A program made the position numbers and the translations under genes. 51,611 bases of DNA from CAZQYC01 sp043746555 (GTDB lineage: Bacteria; Pseudomonadota; Gammaproteobacteria; Steroidobacterales; Steroidobacteraceae). The stretch is from contig JAYTQU010000343.1 of assembly GCA_043746555.1 (NCBI GenBank), forward strand, positions 1 to 51,611, read 5' to 3'. The notes under the pieces were generated by a model. That model made no database searches. It had not been told where the DNA came from and was given only the letters and a program-made list of their open reading frames with translations. Of the stretch, positions 35,950-44,820 are shown piece by piece. Position 1 is the stretch's first letter, and each line of letters begins with the position of its first letter.

Positions 35950-36624
35950 ATGTCGATACGCGACTGGCCAGCCGACGAACGCCCACGCGAAAAGCTGCTG
36001 AAACTCGGCCCTCAGGCGCTTTCCGAAGCCGAACTGATCGCGATTTTCTTGCGCACAGGAACCCGCGGGCACAGCGCTGTTGAGGTCGCGCGGGACCTGC
36101 TACTCAAGTTTCGATCGTTGCGCGGCCTGCTCACCGCCGACCGCGAATCCGTCTGTTCCGTCGCGGGCTTGGGTCCGGCTCGATACGCGGCGTTACAAGC
36201 CTCGTTGGAGTTGGCGCGGCGGCATTTCCAAGAGCAGATGCAATCCGGACCGACGCTGACCAATCCGAAAAGTACGCGCGAATACTTGCGAATGCGACTG
36301 CGCGATCTAGATCACGAGGTGTTTTGTTGCCTATACCTCGACAATCGCAATCGCGTCATCGCCTGCGAAGAGCTATTCCGCGGCACCATCGATGGGGCTA
36401 CTGTTCACCCGCGGGAAGTCGTCAAGCGCGCCCTCGCCCACAACGCAGCGGCCGTCATCCTGGCCCACAATCATCCCTCGGGCGTGGCCGAGCCCAGCCA
36501 GGCCGACGAGATCATCACGCGTCGCGTCAAGGAGTCGCTCGCTGCGGTGGAAATCCGAGTCCTGGACCATCTGGTGATCGGCGATGGAGTCTGTGAGTCG
36601 ATGGCGGAAAGGGGGATGCTGTGA
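35950..36624 (+). CDS. radC: RadC family JAB/MPN-domain protein
   Basis: A 224-aa protein with an N-terminal helix-hairpin-helix part (LSEAELIAIFLRTGTRGHSA and VAGLGPARYAALQA) and a C-terminal JAB1/MPN metalloprotease-like domain with a Glu in CEELFRGTID and the metal-binding HNHPSG motif. The family was once linked to DNA repair but its role is unresolved. ATG 35950 is preceded by GGGAGA at about seven bases; an upstream in-frame ATG gives an atypical N-terminus. It sits in the order coaBC<>radC-rpmB-rpmG, as in E. coli. Confidence 0.94.
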   Translation: MSIRDWPADERPREKLLKLGPQALSEAELIAIFLRTGTRGHSAVEVARDLLLKFRSLRGLLTADRESVCSVAGLGPARYAALQASLELARRHFQEQMQSGPTLTNPKSTREYLRMRLRDLDHEVFCCLYLDNRNRVIACEELFRGTIDGATVHPREVVKRALAHNAAAVILAHNHPSGVAEPSQADEIITRRVKESLAAVEIRVLDHLVIGDGVCESMAERGML

Positions 36625-36730
36625 AAAAGAAGGGCCGCGGGCCCACTGGCTGCTGATCACTAGCAAGAGCCAGCGCTTGCATACTCTGGCCAGTCGCTAG
36701 CAGCCCGTTGACCGATTTTCCCATTCCTTC

Positions 36731-36759
36731 TTGCCCGCGTCGCTTCTCGCTGGTATAAA
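36731..36759 (+). promoter_or_regulatory. Candidate sigma-70 promoter for rpmB-rpmG
   Basis: TTGCCC (36731-36736), exactly 17 bases, then TATAAA (36754-36759), in the 193-base gap between radC and rpmB. The -10 is five of six to consensus and the spacing optimal. It would give a leader of about 55 bases before the L28 start. Confidence 0.55.
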
Positions 36760-36817
36760 GCCCGACTCGTTTTTTGACCGGGGGCTGCCCTCGGTTCGGT
36801 CAGCTTAGGAATCCGTC

Positions 36818-37054
36818 ATGTCTAGAGTCTGTCAAGTCACCGGCAAGCGCCCGATCTCCGGTAACACGGTGTCGCACGCCAACAATCGCAATCGCCGCCG
36901 CTTCCTGCCTAATTTGCATACGCATCGCTTTTGGGTCGAAAGCGAACGCCGCTTCATCAGCCTGCGCATCTCGACTCGCGGCCTGCGCACCATCGAGAAG
37001 AACGGTATCGATGAAGTCGTCAAGAAACTGCGCGCCCAGGGTGCCGCAGTCTAA
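36818..37054 (+). CDS. rpmB: 50S ribosomal protein L28
   Basis: A 78-aa ribosomal protein starting MSRVCQVTGKRPISGNTVSH, with the conserved NNRNRRRFLPNLHTHRFW block and RISTRGLRTIEKNGID following. Size and sequence are typical of gammaproteobacterial L28. AGGA precedes ATG 36818. It is the first gene of the rpmB-rpmG unit, with a well-spaced promoter upstream and a strong terminator after rpmG. Confidence 0.98.
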   Translation: MSRVCQVTGKRPISGNTVSHANNRNRRRFLPNLHTHRFWVESERRFISLRISTRGLRTIEKNGIDEVVKKLRAQGAAV

Positions 37055-37069
37055 TCGGAGCACTTAAGC

Positions 37070-37225
37070 ATGCGTGAAAAAGTCAAACTCGTGTCCTCGG
37101 CCGGTACCGGACACTTCTACACCACCACCAAGAACAAGCGTCTTCATCCCGATAAGATGGAAATGAAGAAATTCGATCCGAAGGTGCGTAAGCACGTGGC
37201 GTACAAAGAAGCCAAGATCAAGTAG
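37070..37225 (+). CDS. rpmG: 50S ribosomal protein L33
   Basis: A 51-aa ribosomal protein (MREKVKLVSSAGTGHFYTTT at the start and MEMKKFDPKVRKHVAYKEAK near the end). It has no cysteines, so it is the zinc-independent (C-minus) form. ATG 37070 lies 15 bases after the rpmB stop, with CGGAG upstream. Codon use and length are standard, and the pair with rpmB is conserved throughout Gammaproteobacteria. Confidence 0.98.
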   Translation: MREKVKLVSSAGTGHFYTTTKNKRLHPDKMEMKKFDPKVRKHVAYKEAKIK

Positions 37226-37257
37226 CAAATCCAGTTACCAATCAAACTACAGCAATC

Positions 37258-37289
37258 AAAAAAATCCCGCCAATTGGCGGGATTTTTTT
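37258..37289. terminator. Bidirectional rho-independent terminator
   Basis: A perfect stem ATCCCGCC/GGCGGGAT with an AATT loop (37264/5-37282), flanked by seven A on the left and seven T on the right. It therefore works in both directions: for rpmB-rpmG on the plus strand and for the convergent desaturase gene (stop at 37306) on the minus strand. Confidence 0.96.
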
Positions 37290-37305
37290 CGCACTTGGAA
37301 AGAAA

Positions 37306-38487
37306 TTAAGCGGCGGACGGTAACGAGTACCCGCGCATGCGCATCGCGAATTGTTGCAATGCTTGAATACCGCTCGCTTCCGCGTGCGCAATCCACTCTT
37401 TCAAATGCACGAGCAATTTCTCGTTGCTCATGTTGCTCCCGTTCCACATTACGCGTAGCCGTTCGCGAAACTCATACACGGTCTTCAATATCTGATGATT
37501 GGCCAGCGTTTCGCTCAAACGCCGCTTTGCGGTGTCGTCGAGTAATACCGGCTCCCGCACCAATAGTTTCTTCGCGCCAGCGCTCAATTTTCCTTTGGCG
37601 GCAGCGAGCTCGGCGCGAAACACCGGCAAGGTGACGTCGCAGGTATAGTCGCGCAATACATTCATGCGATTGATAATGACAGCGCGCACGGTCTCCAAAT
37701 CGACATGCTTGCGTTGCGCATGAGTTTCCAATTTAGGCGCCACCCGCATCACCTTGGCAAGTCCGAACGCCGAAAACAGTTTGATCCATAACCAACCGAT
37801 GTCGAATTCCCAACTGCGTACCGAAAATTTTGCCGAACTCGGGAAAGCGTGATGATTGTTGTGCAACTCTTCGCCGCCGAGCAGTACGCCCCACGGAACA
37901 ATATTGGTCGCGGCGTCCGGGCATTCGAAATTGCGGTAGCCGGAATGATGTCCGACGCCGTTGACGATGCCCGCGGCCAGTAACGGCATCGCCAACATCT
38001 GCACGGCGATGATAATAATGCCGGGAACGCCAAACAAAATAAGATCCAACAAGATCAGCGTGACGATTCCTAAGTTGCGATGCTTGGTGTAAATATTGCG
38101 TTCGACCCAATCGTCGGGCGTACCGCGACCGTATTTTTCCAATGTCTCCGGGTTGCGTGCTTGCACTTGGTAGAGCTCCGCGCCTTCGAGCAGAATTTTC
38201 TTTAGGCCATAGATCACCGGACTGTGCGGGTCTTCCGGCGTTTCGCATTTCGCATGATGTTTGCGGTGCACCGCGACCCATTCGCGCGTCAACATCGCGG
38301 CGGTGAACCAAATCCAAAAGCGCGCGAACTGCCTGATCGTCGGGTGCAGATCAAGACTGCGATGTGCCGCATCGCGATGCAAGTAAACTGTCACGCACAC
38401 GATAGTGATCTGGAGCGAGATCACCGCCGCCAACACATAGCCCCAAAATCCAAACCTAAGAACGCCGTACAGAAATTCGATATTCAC
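37306..38487 (-). CDS. Membrane fatty acid (acyl-CoA/acyl-lipid) delta-9-type desaturase
   Basis: A 393-aa membrane di-iron enzyme. The three histidine boxes are HRDAAH, HRKHH and HNNHH (in GEELHNNHHAFPSS), and four hydrophobic stretches surround them (about residues 5-45 and 130-180). It introduces a double bond into a saturated acyl chain with O2 and an electron donor, helping control membrane fluidity. The start is GTG 38487 with GAGG five bases upstream; a longer in-frame form starting at 38538 has no ribosome site. The C-terminal 130 residues are a soluble helical extension. It is divergent from mutM and converges on rpmG at the shared terminator. Substrate position is inferred from family. 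Confidence 0.9.
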   Translation of the reverse strand: MNIEFLYGVLRFGFWGYVLAAVISLQITIVCVTVYLHRDAAHRSLDLHPTIRQFARFWIWFTAAMLTREWVAVHRKHHAKCETPEDPHSPVIYGLKKILLEGAELYQVQARNPETLEKYGRGTPDDWVERNIYTKHRNLGIVTLILLDLILFGVPGIIIIAVQMLAMPLLAAGIVNGVGHHSGYRNFECPDAATNIVPWGVLLGGEELHNNHHAFPSSAKFSVRSWEFDIGWLWIKLFSAFGLAKVMRVAPKLETHAQRKHVDLETVRAVIINRMNVLRDYTCDVTLPVFRAELAAAKGKLSAGAKKLLVREPVLLDDTAKRRLSETLANHQILKTVYEFRERLRVMWNGSNMSNEKLLVHLKEWIAHAEASGIQALQQFAMRMRGYSLPSAA

Positions 38488-38598
38488 GTCCGCCTCGCAA
38501 TCTTTCTCAAGACAAGCTGCCGAAACTACTCGGCGCATATCGCATACGATGATGCGACTAATGCACCGACCGCATCACATTCCCTAGACAATACGCCT

Positions 38599-39414
38599 AT
38601 GCCTGAACTTCCGGAAGTAGAAACGACGCGTCGCGGCATTGCACAAGCAGTGACAGGCCAACGTGTCGAAAACGTAATAGTCCGAGAGCCGCGACTACGC
38701 TGGCGGCTATCCGATGAGTTTGCCGCGCAACTTCAGGGGCAACGGGTTTGTGAAGTACGTCGACGCGCAAAATATCTCCTGATAAATTTCGAACACGGTA
38801 CCTTGATTCTGCATCTAGGCATGTCGGGCAGCTTGCGCGTGATGAAAGCGGATGTTGCGCCGCTGAAGCACGATCACGTCGATCTGGTGCTCGATTCCGG
38901 TTTGTGTCTGCGCTTCAACGATCCACGTCGCTTCGGCAGCATGCATTACACAAGCGATAATCCGAACGACCATCCACTGCTGCGCAAGCTCGCGCCGGAA
39001 CCTTTAAGTGATGAATTCGACGCCGACTATCTAGCCCGCAAAGCACACCGTCGCAAGGTCGCGATCAAACAATTCGTCATGAACGGCAACCTAGTCGTCG
39101 GTGTCGGCAACATCTATGCGAGCGAGGCGCTGTTTCGCGCCGGCATCAGACCGAGCCGCGCAAGCGGTCGCGTCAAACTCGATGAGCTCGTCAAATTGGT
39201 CAAAGCAATCAAGGCCGTACTCAACGATGCGATTCGCGCCGGCGGTACGACACTGCGCGACTACGTCAACGCTGATGGCACGCCGGGATATTTTCGCCAG
39301 AAACTATTTGTATACGAACGCGCCGGCGAACCCTGTCGCAAATGCAAATCGCCAATCAAACACATGCGGCACGGACAACGCGCGACGTACTACTGTCCGA
39401 GATGCCAAACGTAA
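38599..39414 (+). CDS. mutM: Formamidopyrimidine-DNA glycosylase MutM (Fpg)
   Basis: A 271-aa bifunctional glycosylase/AP lyase that removes 8-oxoguanine and FaPy lesions. The start MPELPEVETTRRGI gives the catalytic N-terminal Pro (after Met removal) and Glu. LGMSGSLRV, the helix-two-turn-helix NGNLVVGVGNIYASEALFRA, and the zinc finger CRKCKSPIKHMRHGQRATYY with CPRC following are all present. With mutY in the same window, two members of the 8-oxoG repair system are close by. ATG 38599 is in the typical position; no strong Shine-Dalgarno is visible. It converges on coaD, with 15 bases between the stops. Confidence 0.97.
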   Translation: MPELPEVETTRRGIAQAVTGQRVENVIVREPRLRWRLSDEFAAQLQGQRVCEVRRRAKYLLINFEHGTLILHLGMSGSLRVMKADVAPLKHDHVDLVLDSGLCLRFNDPRRFGSMHYTSDNPNDHPLLRKLAPEPLSDEFDADYLARKAHRRKVAIKQFVMNGNLVVGVGNIYASEALFRAGIRPSRASGRVKLDELVKLVKAIKAVLNDAIRAGGTTLRDYVNADGTPGYFRQKLFVYERAGEPCRKCKSPIKHMRHGQRATYYCPRCQT

Positions 39415-39429
39415 AATCCAAACATAAAA

Positions 39430-39927
39430 TCATTTCGGACCCGGTTGACGTTTTGCCCAGGCCGCTTTCAGAGCCTCGCCGACGATCGGATGCACAAAAT
39501 GCTTCACCTCGCCCTTCATGCTGGCGATCTCGCGCACCTGCGTTGATGAAATGAACATGTATTGCTCGGTGGGCATCAAGAAAACGTAATCCACCTCATC
39601 CGACAGATGCCGACTCATGGTCGCTAGCTGAAACTCGAAATCGAAATCGGATACGGCGCGCAGTCCACGCACCACAGCAGTCAATCCATGTAGCCTAGCA
39701 AAATCGACCGTGAGACCGGAGTAGCCCATCACCTCAACATTCTCGATGCCATCGAGCACGCGCCGCGTGAGATCGATACGTTCATCCAAGGAAAAAAGCG
39801 GCGTCTTGCCCGGATTGGCCGCAATAGCGACGATCACGCGATCGAATATTTTGGTAGCGCGACGCACCAGATCGATATGCCCGTTCGTGATCGGATCGAA
39901 GGTTCCCGGATACATTGCCTGCGCCAT
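39430..39927 (-). CDS. coaD: Phosphopantetheine adenylyltransferase CoaD
   Basis: A 165-aa enzyme that transfers AMP from ATP to 4'-phosphopantetheine to form dephospho-CoA. Motifs: YPGTFDPITNGH (the nucleotidyl-transferase HxGH-type site), VVRGLRAVSDFDFEFQ, and ISSTQVREIA. ATG 39927 is the second methionine of its frame; it has AAGAGA eight bases upstream and matches the usual family N-terminus (MAQAMYPGTF). It begins 10 bases after rsmD stops on the same strand, the conserved rsmD-coaD pair. Confidence 0.96.
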   Translation of the reverse strand: MAQAMYPGTFDPITNGHIDLVRRATKIFDRVIVAIAANPGKTPLFSLDERIDLTRRVLDGIENVEVMGYSGLTVDFARLHGLTAVVRGLRAVSDFDFEFQLATMSRHLSDEVDYVFLMPTEQYMFISSTQVREIASMKGEVKHFVHPIVGEALKAAWAKRQPGPK

Positions 39928-39937
39928 AATTTTTCTC

Positions 39938-40504
39938 TTAAGCTGCTTGACGATGGGCAAGATGATAGCCCACTTGCCCGGCCGATTTGCTTTTGATCAC
40001 TCTCCAGTTGGCTGGTAAAGCCGGAACGCCGCGACTACTTGCGCTCTCGATGTAGATGAATGCGTCGGACGCGAGCCATCCGCCCGCCTCCAACATGTGC
40101 GTCACCGCATTCAACAACTCCGTTGCAAAAGGCGGATCGAGGAACACTACATCGAACGCTTGCGGCGTTGCTTTTAGCCATTGCATTGCGTCGCCGACGT
40201 GAACGTCGCCAGCAGTTGCTTGCAAGCGCTGCAACGTTTCGCACAAGTAACGGCCCACCTGCGGATCGCGATCCACAAACACAACATGCTTAGCGCCGCG
40301 CGACAACGCTTCGAATCCCAGCGCACCGCTACCGGCGAATAGGTCGAGACAGCGCGCGCCGACGATACTGTGCTGCAACCAATTAAACAGCGTCTCGCGC
40401 ACGCGATCGGGCGTCGGACGAATTGCGTCGATCGATGGGAATTCCAATTTTCTGCCGCGCCACTGACCGCCGATGATCCGCAGCGTATTGGGTCTCGCTG
40501 TCAT
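39938..40504 (-). CDS. rsmD: 16S rRNA (guanine(966)-N2)-methyltransferase RsmD
   Basis: A 188-aa SAM-dependent methyltransferase. Family motifs: RIIGGQWRGRKLEFP, IRPTPDRVRETLFNWL, the SAM site CLDLFAGSGALGFEALSRGA, and the catalytic FLDPPF. It methylates G966 of 16S rRNA in the 30S subunit. ATG 40504 overlaps the stop of the upstream glycosyltransferase gene (ATGA), and coaD follows 10 bases after its own stop, so three genes are packed in one unit. Confidence 0.95.
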   Translation of the reverse strand: MTARPNTLRIIGGQWRGRKLEFPSIDAIRPTPDRVRETLFNWLQHSIVGARCLDLFAGSGALGFEALSRGAKHVVFVDRDPQVGRYLCETLQRLQATAGDVHVGDAMQWLKATPQAFDVVFLDPPFATELLNAVTHMLEAGGWLASDAFIYIESASSRGVPALPANWRVIKSKSAGQVGYHLAHRQAA

Positions 40505-41550
40505 GAAATCACCCGTACAACCGACTGCCATGCCGACAAGACCTGCTCGACCGATATGCCCAACATCGAAGGTTCGCCGTTGTCAATTCCGGTCAAACAA
40601 GCCACGCGCGCGTTCGGACCGCGCGGCGCGTAGAGATTGGGATTGGTTTTGCCAAACAATGTAACCACCGGGCATCCCACCGCGGCCGCGACGTGCGCGG
40701 GACCGGTATCGACCGAAATTAATCCTGCGGCGCGTTCCGCGAGCGCGATGAGTCTGCCAATCGGCGCTTCACGCGCAATGTTGTATGCGCGCTCTACTTT
40801 TGCAAGCTGCAAAATATCGTCGTTCAATTCCGCTTCTTGTGGGACGCCAAGCATAAGAAATACGTGCTCAGGATAGCGCGCGCGCAATCCACACAGTACG
40901 TTCGCCCAATTTTGTTCCGGCCAATACTTCAAATTGCTCGAACGAGTGCGCGAGCCGCGACGCATCGTCCTTTTGTTGCCGACTTGGATTAACACTAGCG
41001 GTGCATTGCCAATATCGCGCTTCGCGAGCCAATCACGTAGTTCGTCGCGGCGCGTCGCCGACACGCGCAACTCGCAATGTGCTTGAGGAAGCGGCGGTAA
41101 CGCCAAGTCGTTACCGCCAAGCATTGGTGGATTACGAAACGCAAAGCGTTGCCAGTGGTCACACATGTGTGGTCCGGGAACATTGTGCAAGTTTGAGTAA
41201 TCACAAACATGCGCGTCAATCCAACCCGCGCGTTTGAGTAGTCGCAGCATCTTGCTGTTGTCCACATCGCAGAGCCACGTAGGACCCGGACCGCGTTCGC
41301 GAAGTATCTGCTTCAATCGCCATTGCTCGGCGCTGACGAAGTAAGGCCAACGCCGACTGCCCACCAAATACAGCTTGCCCACGCCCGGTTGACTCTCGAA
41401 CAACGGCTTTGTCCAACCGCCTGAACCGACGATATCGACAAGTTGGCCGAATCGCTCGTGCAGCAAACGAATCATGACTGTGAGAATGGTCATGTCGCCG
41501 AGCGCGCCAAAACGAACGATAAGCGGCCGAGGATTCGATACTGGACTCAA
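40501..41550 (-). CDS. Glycosyltransferase family 9 (heptosyltransferase-like)
   Basis: A 349-aa protein with the GT9 pattern: IVRFGALGDMTILTVMIRLL at the start (a G-x-G-D sugar-nucleotide region) and GLISVDTGPAHVAAAVGCPV with VTLFGKTNP at the C-terminal nucleotide-binding half. GT9 enzymes add ADP-heptose or related sugars to lipopolysaccharide core. The acceptor is unknown. In E. coli the waa LPS genes also lie beside mutM and coaD, so the neighbourhood supports an LPS-core role. The start is TTG 41550, with GGAG about 12 bases upstream, so the start is tentative. rsmD overlaps its stop. Confidence 0.88.
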   Translation of the reverse strand: MSPVSNPRPLIVRFGALGDMTILTVMIRLLHERFGQLVDIVGSGGWTKPLFESQPGVGKLYLVGSRRWPYFVSAEQWRLKQILRERGPGPTWLCDVDNSKMLRLLKRAGWIDAHVCDYSNLHNVPGPHMCDHWQRFAFRNPPMLGGNDLALPPLPQAHCELRVSATRRDELRDWLAKRDIGNAPLVLIQVGNKRTMRRGSRTRSSNLKYWPEQNWANVLCGLRARYPEHVFLMLGVPQEAELNDDILQLAKVERAYNIAREAPIGRLIALAERAAGLISVDTGPAHVAAAVGCPVVTLFGKTNPNLYAPRGPNARVACLTGIDNGEPSMLGISVEQVLSAWQSVVRVIS

Positions 41551-41600
41551 AGTGGGAAATAGCTCCGAATTGAAGGTTTGAGATTATCTCTCAAACACAA

Positions 41601-41961
41601 TCAATCTCGATACCACCGTATGCGCCGCGTCCCCAACATGACGATGGCCAATGCAACGAATAGCGTGATGGCGTCCATTAGCAATGCATATTGTTCCGAC
41701 AGCACCAGCATAAACAAGACAGCGTAGGTCAACGTCATTGCGCCGCCGACGGTCAGGCCGCGTGCGAGTCCGCGCAGCGCCGCGCTCGTATAACCCGCAA
41801 GCAGCATCACCAACGCACACGCGGCGGTCCAGTACGCGACAACAAACGAGAAGTGCTCGGTCAAGGCGATGAGCAGCAGATAAAACATGCTCCCATACAA
41901 TTGCGCCGATCAACACCGCCTTACTCGTCACCGAACCGGTCTGAAAGAATTTCCAAGCCAT
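41601..41961 (-). pseudogene. creD: Remnant of creD (inner-membrane protein CreD): internal deletion
   Basis: The DNA starts like an intact gene: GGAG seven bases before ATG 41961, then MAWKFFQTGSVTSKAVLIGA, which is the usual CreD N-terminus up to the first membrane helix. After about 23 codons the reading frame changes and the other frame gives FYLLLIALTEHFSFVVAYW and, near the end, MLGTRRIRWYRD, which match the last 100 residues of CreD, ending at TGA 41601-41603. CreD is normally about 450 aa, so roughly 320 codons of the middle seem lost, with a frame change at the junction. The 125-aa product of the first frame is meaningless after residue 23. CreD is a target of the CreBC system and is linked to beta-lactam response and envelope integrity. 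Confidence 0.75.
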
Positions 41962-42116
41962 AATTACGCTCCGTTTAGAGGTCGAAGCGCAGCCTGCAAC
42001 GTCAGCGTGGCAATTGAGCGATGTAAATGAGGCGAATCATGGTGCCGCGCATGCGATAGCAGCCTGCTAGAATCTTCCGTTACGCGAAAATTGAGAATTA
42101 CTGGGCCCACCACTTC

Positions 42117-43106
42117 ATGTTCGGATTCAAATCTAAAAGCATCGACATTAAAGGCATCGACAATGGCGCGTCGAACGGCGGTTTTTTCGGCCGCTTGCGC
42201 ACTGGATTAAGCCGCAGCGCGTCGCGGCTTACGGATGGTCTAGCCGGTCTTTTGCCGGGAGGAAAGATCGGCGATGCGATTCTCGACGAATTGGAAGCGC
42301 GTTTGATTACGGCCGATGTAGGTGTCGAGACGACGACTGCAATTCTCTCGTCACTGCGGACCCAAGTCGCGCGCAAAGAGCTTAACGATCTGCCGGCACT
42401 GCTGGCTGCGCTGCGCGAATCGATGCTGGAAATTCTCGCCCCGAGCGCACAAGCTCTGACGTTCGAATCGACTAGCAAACCATTCGTTGTGTTAGTGGTC
42501 GGCGTGAACGGCGCGGGTAAGACCACGACCATCGGGAAACTCGCGCGACGTTTGGTCGATGAGAAACGTTCGGTGATGCTAGCAGCAGGCGATACTTTTC
42601 GTGCGGCAGCCGTCGAGCAACTACAGGTTTGGGGCACACGCAATCATGTGCCGGTGATCGCGCAAGCGACGGGCGCCGATCCAGCGGCAGTGGTGTTCGA
42701 TGCATTGCAGTCGGCGCAAGCGAAAGGCGTTGACGTGTTGATCGCCGATACGGCGGGCCGCTTACACACGCAATCGAATTTAATGGAAGAGCTGAAAAAG
42801 GTGAAGCGTGTGCTCGGTCGACTCGATACCAACGCACCGCACGAGGTGTTGTTGGTACTTGACGGCAGTCAAGGCCAAAATGCGCTGCAACAAGCGAAGT
42901 TATTTCACGAAGCGCTCGGCGTTACCGGTGTCGTTATCACCAAATTAGACGGCACCGCGAAAGGCGGCATCGTGCTCGCGTTGGCCGCGAAAATGAAAAT
43001 TCCGCTACGATTTATCGGCATCGGCGAAGCGGCCGAAGACTTTTCGGTCTTCGACGCGGAACAGTTCGTCGATGCACTGCTGCAAGCGCCGAACAAAACA
43101 CCATGA
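42117..43106 (+). CDS. ftsY: Signal recognition particle receptor FtsY
   Basis: A 329-aa SRP GTPase that receives ribosome-nascent-chain complexes at the membrane. It has the N domain (ILDELEARLITADVGVETT), the G1 loop VVGVNGAGKTTTIGKLA, the G2/insertion DTFRAAAVEQLQVW, the G3 DTAGR, the G4 TKLDGTAKGG and the closing GIGEAAEDFSVFD. The acidic A domain of E. coli FtsY is missing; only about 40 residues precede the N domain, as in many other bacteria. ATG 42117 has only a GC-rich upstream region. Its TGA overlaps the ftsE start (ATGA). Confidence 0.97.
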   Translation: MFGFKSKSIDIKGIDNGASNGGFFGRLRTGLSRSASRLTDGLAGLLPGGKIGDAILDELEARLITADVGVETTTAILSSLRTQVARKELNDLPALLAALRESMLEILAPSAQALTFESTSKPFVVLVVGVNGAGKTTTIGKLARRLVDEKRSVMLAAGDTFRAAAVEQLQVWGTRNHVPVIAQATGADPAAVVFDALQSAQAKGVDVLIADTAGRLHTQSNLMEELKKVKRVLGRLDTNAPHEVLLVLDGSQGQNALQQAKLFHEALGVTGVVITKLDGTAKGGIVLALAAKMKIPLRFIGIGEAAEDFSVFDAEQFVDALLQAPNKTP

Positions 43107-43759
43107 TTCGCTTCGAGCACGTATTTAAACGTTACGAGAACGGCCGCGAAGCGTTGGCGAATTTGTCGCTCGACATCGGCGCGGGCGAAATGAATTTTCT
43201 GACCGGTCATTCCGGCGCGGGCAAATCGACGTTGCTAAAACTAATCGCACTGATCGAACGGCCGTCGCGCGGTCAACTCGTGGTGAACGAACAAAATCTC
43301 AACTCGATTTCGCGACGAAAGATACCGGCGTATCGACGTCAGGTTGGCATGGTATTTCAAGATCACAAATTGCTGGTCGATCGCACCGTGTTCGACAACG
43401 TCGCATTGCCGTTAATCGTGGCCGGCGTGGCCGCGCGCGAAATCGGCAAACGAGTTCGCGCCGCGCTCGACCAAGTAGGCCTTCTGACGTACGAGAACAG
43501 TCGACCGCTTGAACTCTCCACCGGCGAGCAGCAACGCGTCGGTATAGCGCGCGCGGTGGTCAGCAAGCCGCTTATCTTGATCGCCGACGAGCCCACCGGA
43601 AATCTCGATCCGGATCTTTCGCTTGAAATCATGCAAACCTTTCAGCGCTTTAGCGAAGTCGGCGTGACGGTATTGATCGCAAGTCACGACGTGCGATTGA
43701 TTCAACAATTCGCCGCGCGCGTCATTCGCTTGGAAGGCGGCAGGCTGATCGCGTCATGA
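43103..43759 (+). CDS. ftsE: Cell division ATP-binding protein FtsE
   Basis: A 218-aa ABC ATPase. Walker A is GHSGAGKSTLLK, the Q-loop GMVFQDHKLL, the signature LSTGEQQRVGIARAVV (Thr in place of the second Gly of the usual LSGGEQ), and Walker B LILIADEPTGNLDPD. With FtsX it forms the complex that activates periplasmic peptidoglycan amidases via EnvC/NlpD-type partners during septation. Both ends overlap neighbours by four bases (ATGA), so ftsY-ftsE-ftsX are tightly coupled. Confidence 0.96.
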   Translation: MIRFEHVFKRYENGREALANLSLDIGAGEMNFLTGHSGAGKSTLLKLIALIERPSRGQLVVNEQNLNSISRRKIPAYRRQVGMVFQDHKLLVDRTVFDNVALPLIVAGVAAREIGKRVRAALDQVGLLTYENSRPLELSTGEQQRVGIARAVVSKPLILIADEPTGNLDPDLSLEIMQTFQRFSEVGVTVLIASHDVRLIQQFAARVIRLEGGRLIAS

Positions 43760-44679
43760 ATGCCATCAAGATTTGGGCGATTCGTCATGCGCAAACTGCG
43801 GTCGGCACTTTAGGGCGACTCTCACATCAATGGCTGCCGAGCGCATTTATGGTGTTGGTCATCGGGATCGCGCTGGCACTGCCGGCGTGTTTACAAGTTG
43901 TAATGAACAATGCACGACTGGCCAGCGGCGATTGGAATCGCGCCGTGGAAATCTCTGTCTACTTCAAGGTGGGCACTCCTATCGCCCACGTCGAGCAAAC
44001 GGCGGCAGGTGTGCGGCGTCGTAGCGAAGTGGCAAGCGTCAATGTTATTCCCGCCGACACAGCGCTCGTCGAATTTCGCAAACAATCGGGCTTCGCCGAT
44101 GCGTTGGCTGCGCTGACCGAGAATCCTCTGCCGCATGCAATGATGGTGCGCCCGCGCGCCGATGCTACCCGCGGCACGGTATTAGCGGAGTTGGCGGACG
44201 AGTTACGCCATTTACCTGAAGTGGAGCTTGCGCAATTGGATACGGCCTGGGTAAACCGTTTCAACGCCATGCTTGAAATCATGAATCGAGCGGCAGTGGT
44301 GATCGGCGTATTGCTAGCGTTGGGCGTTGTGGTGATAGTGGGCAATGCGATACGCGCCGACATTCAAGGTCGTCGCGAAGAAATCGAAGTCACGAAGTTG
44401 GTGGGCGGTAGCAATGCTTTTGTGCGGCGACCGTTTCTCTACACGGGCCTTTGGTACGGGCTTGCGGGCGGTCTGCTAGCGCTCGTCGTGACTTACACGG
44501 TGGTCGGGATTCTAAGCGGACCCGTCAAGCACTTGGCGCAACTCTATGGCAGCAATTTTCTGCTTGCCACCCTGAGTCTTACTGATGCGATGACGGTCTT
44601 GGGAGCCGCATTGGCGTTGGGCTGGATCGGCTCCTTCGTTGCGGCCACGCGCCATCTCAGAGCCATTGAACCGAAATGA
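43756..44679 (+). CDS. ftsX: Cell division membrane protein FtsX
   Basis: A 307-aa protein with a cytoplasmic N-terminus, one membrane helix (about residues 28-50), a large periplasmic loop (ISVYFKVGTPIAHVEQTAAG onward to the LDTAWVNRFNAML motif), and three more membrane helices (about 175-198, 223-245, 275-297). This is the FtsX permease-domain layout: it transmits FtsE ATPase state to the periplasmic loop that recruits amidase activators. ATG 43756 overlaps the ftsE stop. The conserved EIEVTKLVGGSNAFVRRPF coupling helix is present. Confidence 0.95.
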   Translation: MNAIKIWAIRHAQTAVGTLGRLSHQWLPSAFMVLVIGIALALPACLQVVMNNARLASGDWNRAVEISVYFKVGTPIAHVEQTAAGVRRRSEVASVNVIPADTALVEFRKQSGFADALAALTENPLPHAMMVRPRADATRGTVLAELADELRHLPEVELAQLDTAWVNRFNAMLEIMNRAAVVIGVLLALGVVVIVGNAIRADIQGRREEIEVTKLVGGSNAFVRRPFLYTGLWYGLAGGLLALVVTYTVVGILSGPVKHLAQLYGSNFLLATLSLTDAMTVLGAALALGWIGSFVAATRHLRAIEPK

Positions 44680-44820
44680 GCCGAAATAAACCGACGGGGA
44701 TCGAAGTAGGATCGATCTCGCTTCGAGATCATTCGCCACCTCAGAGCCTTTAGTCATCAACGACTTAGCTCCGTTCTTCCGCAATCGACACGGACGGTTG
44801 CCGCTGAACTTAACTCGTTA

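Noticed and set aside
41584..41961. 125-aa frame that could be read as a new small protein
   Set aside because: Only its first 23 residues resemble a protein (CreD N-terminus); the rest is Arg/Cys/His-rich shadow sequence while another frame matches the CreD C-terminus.
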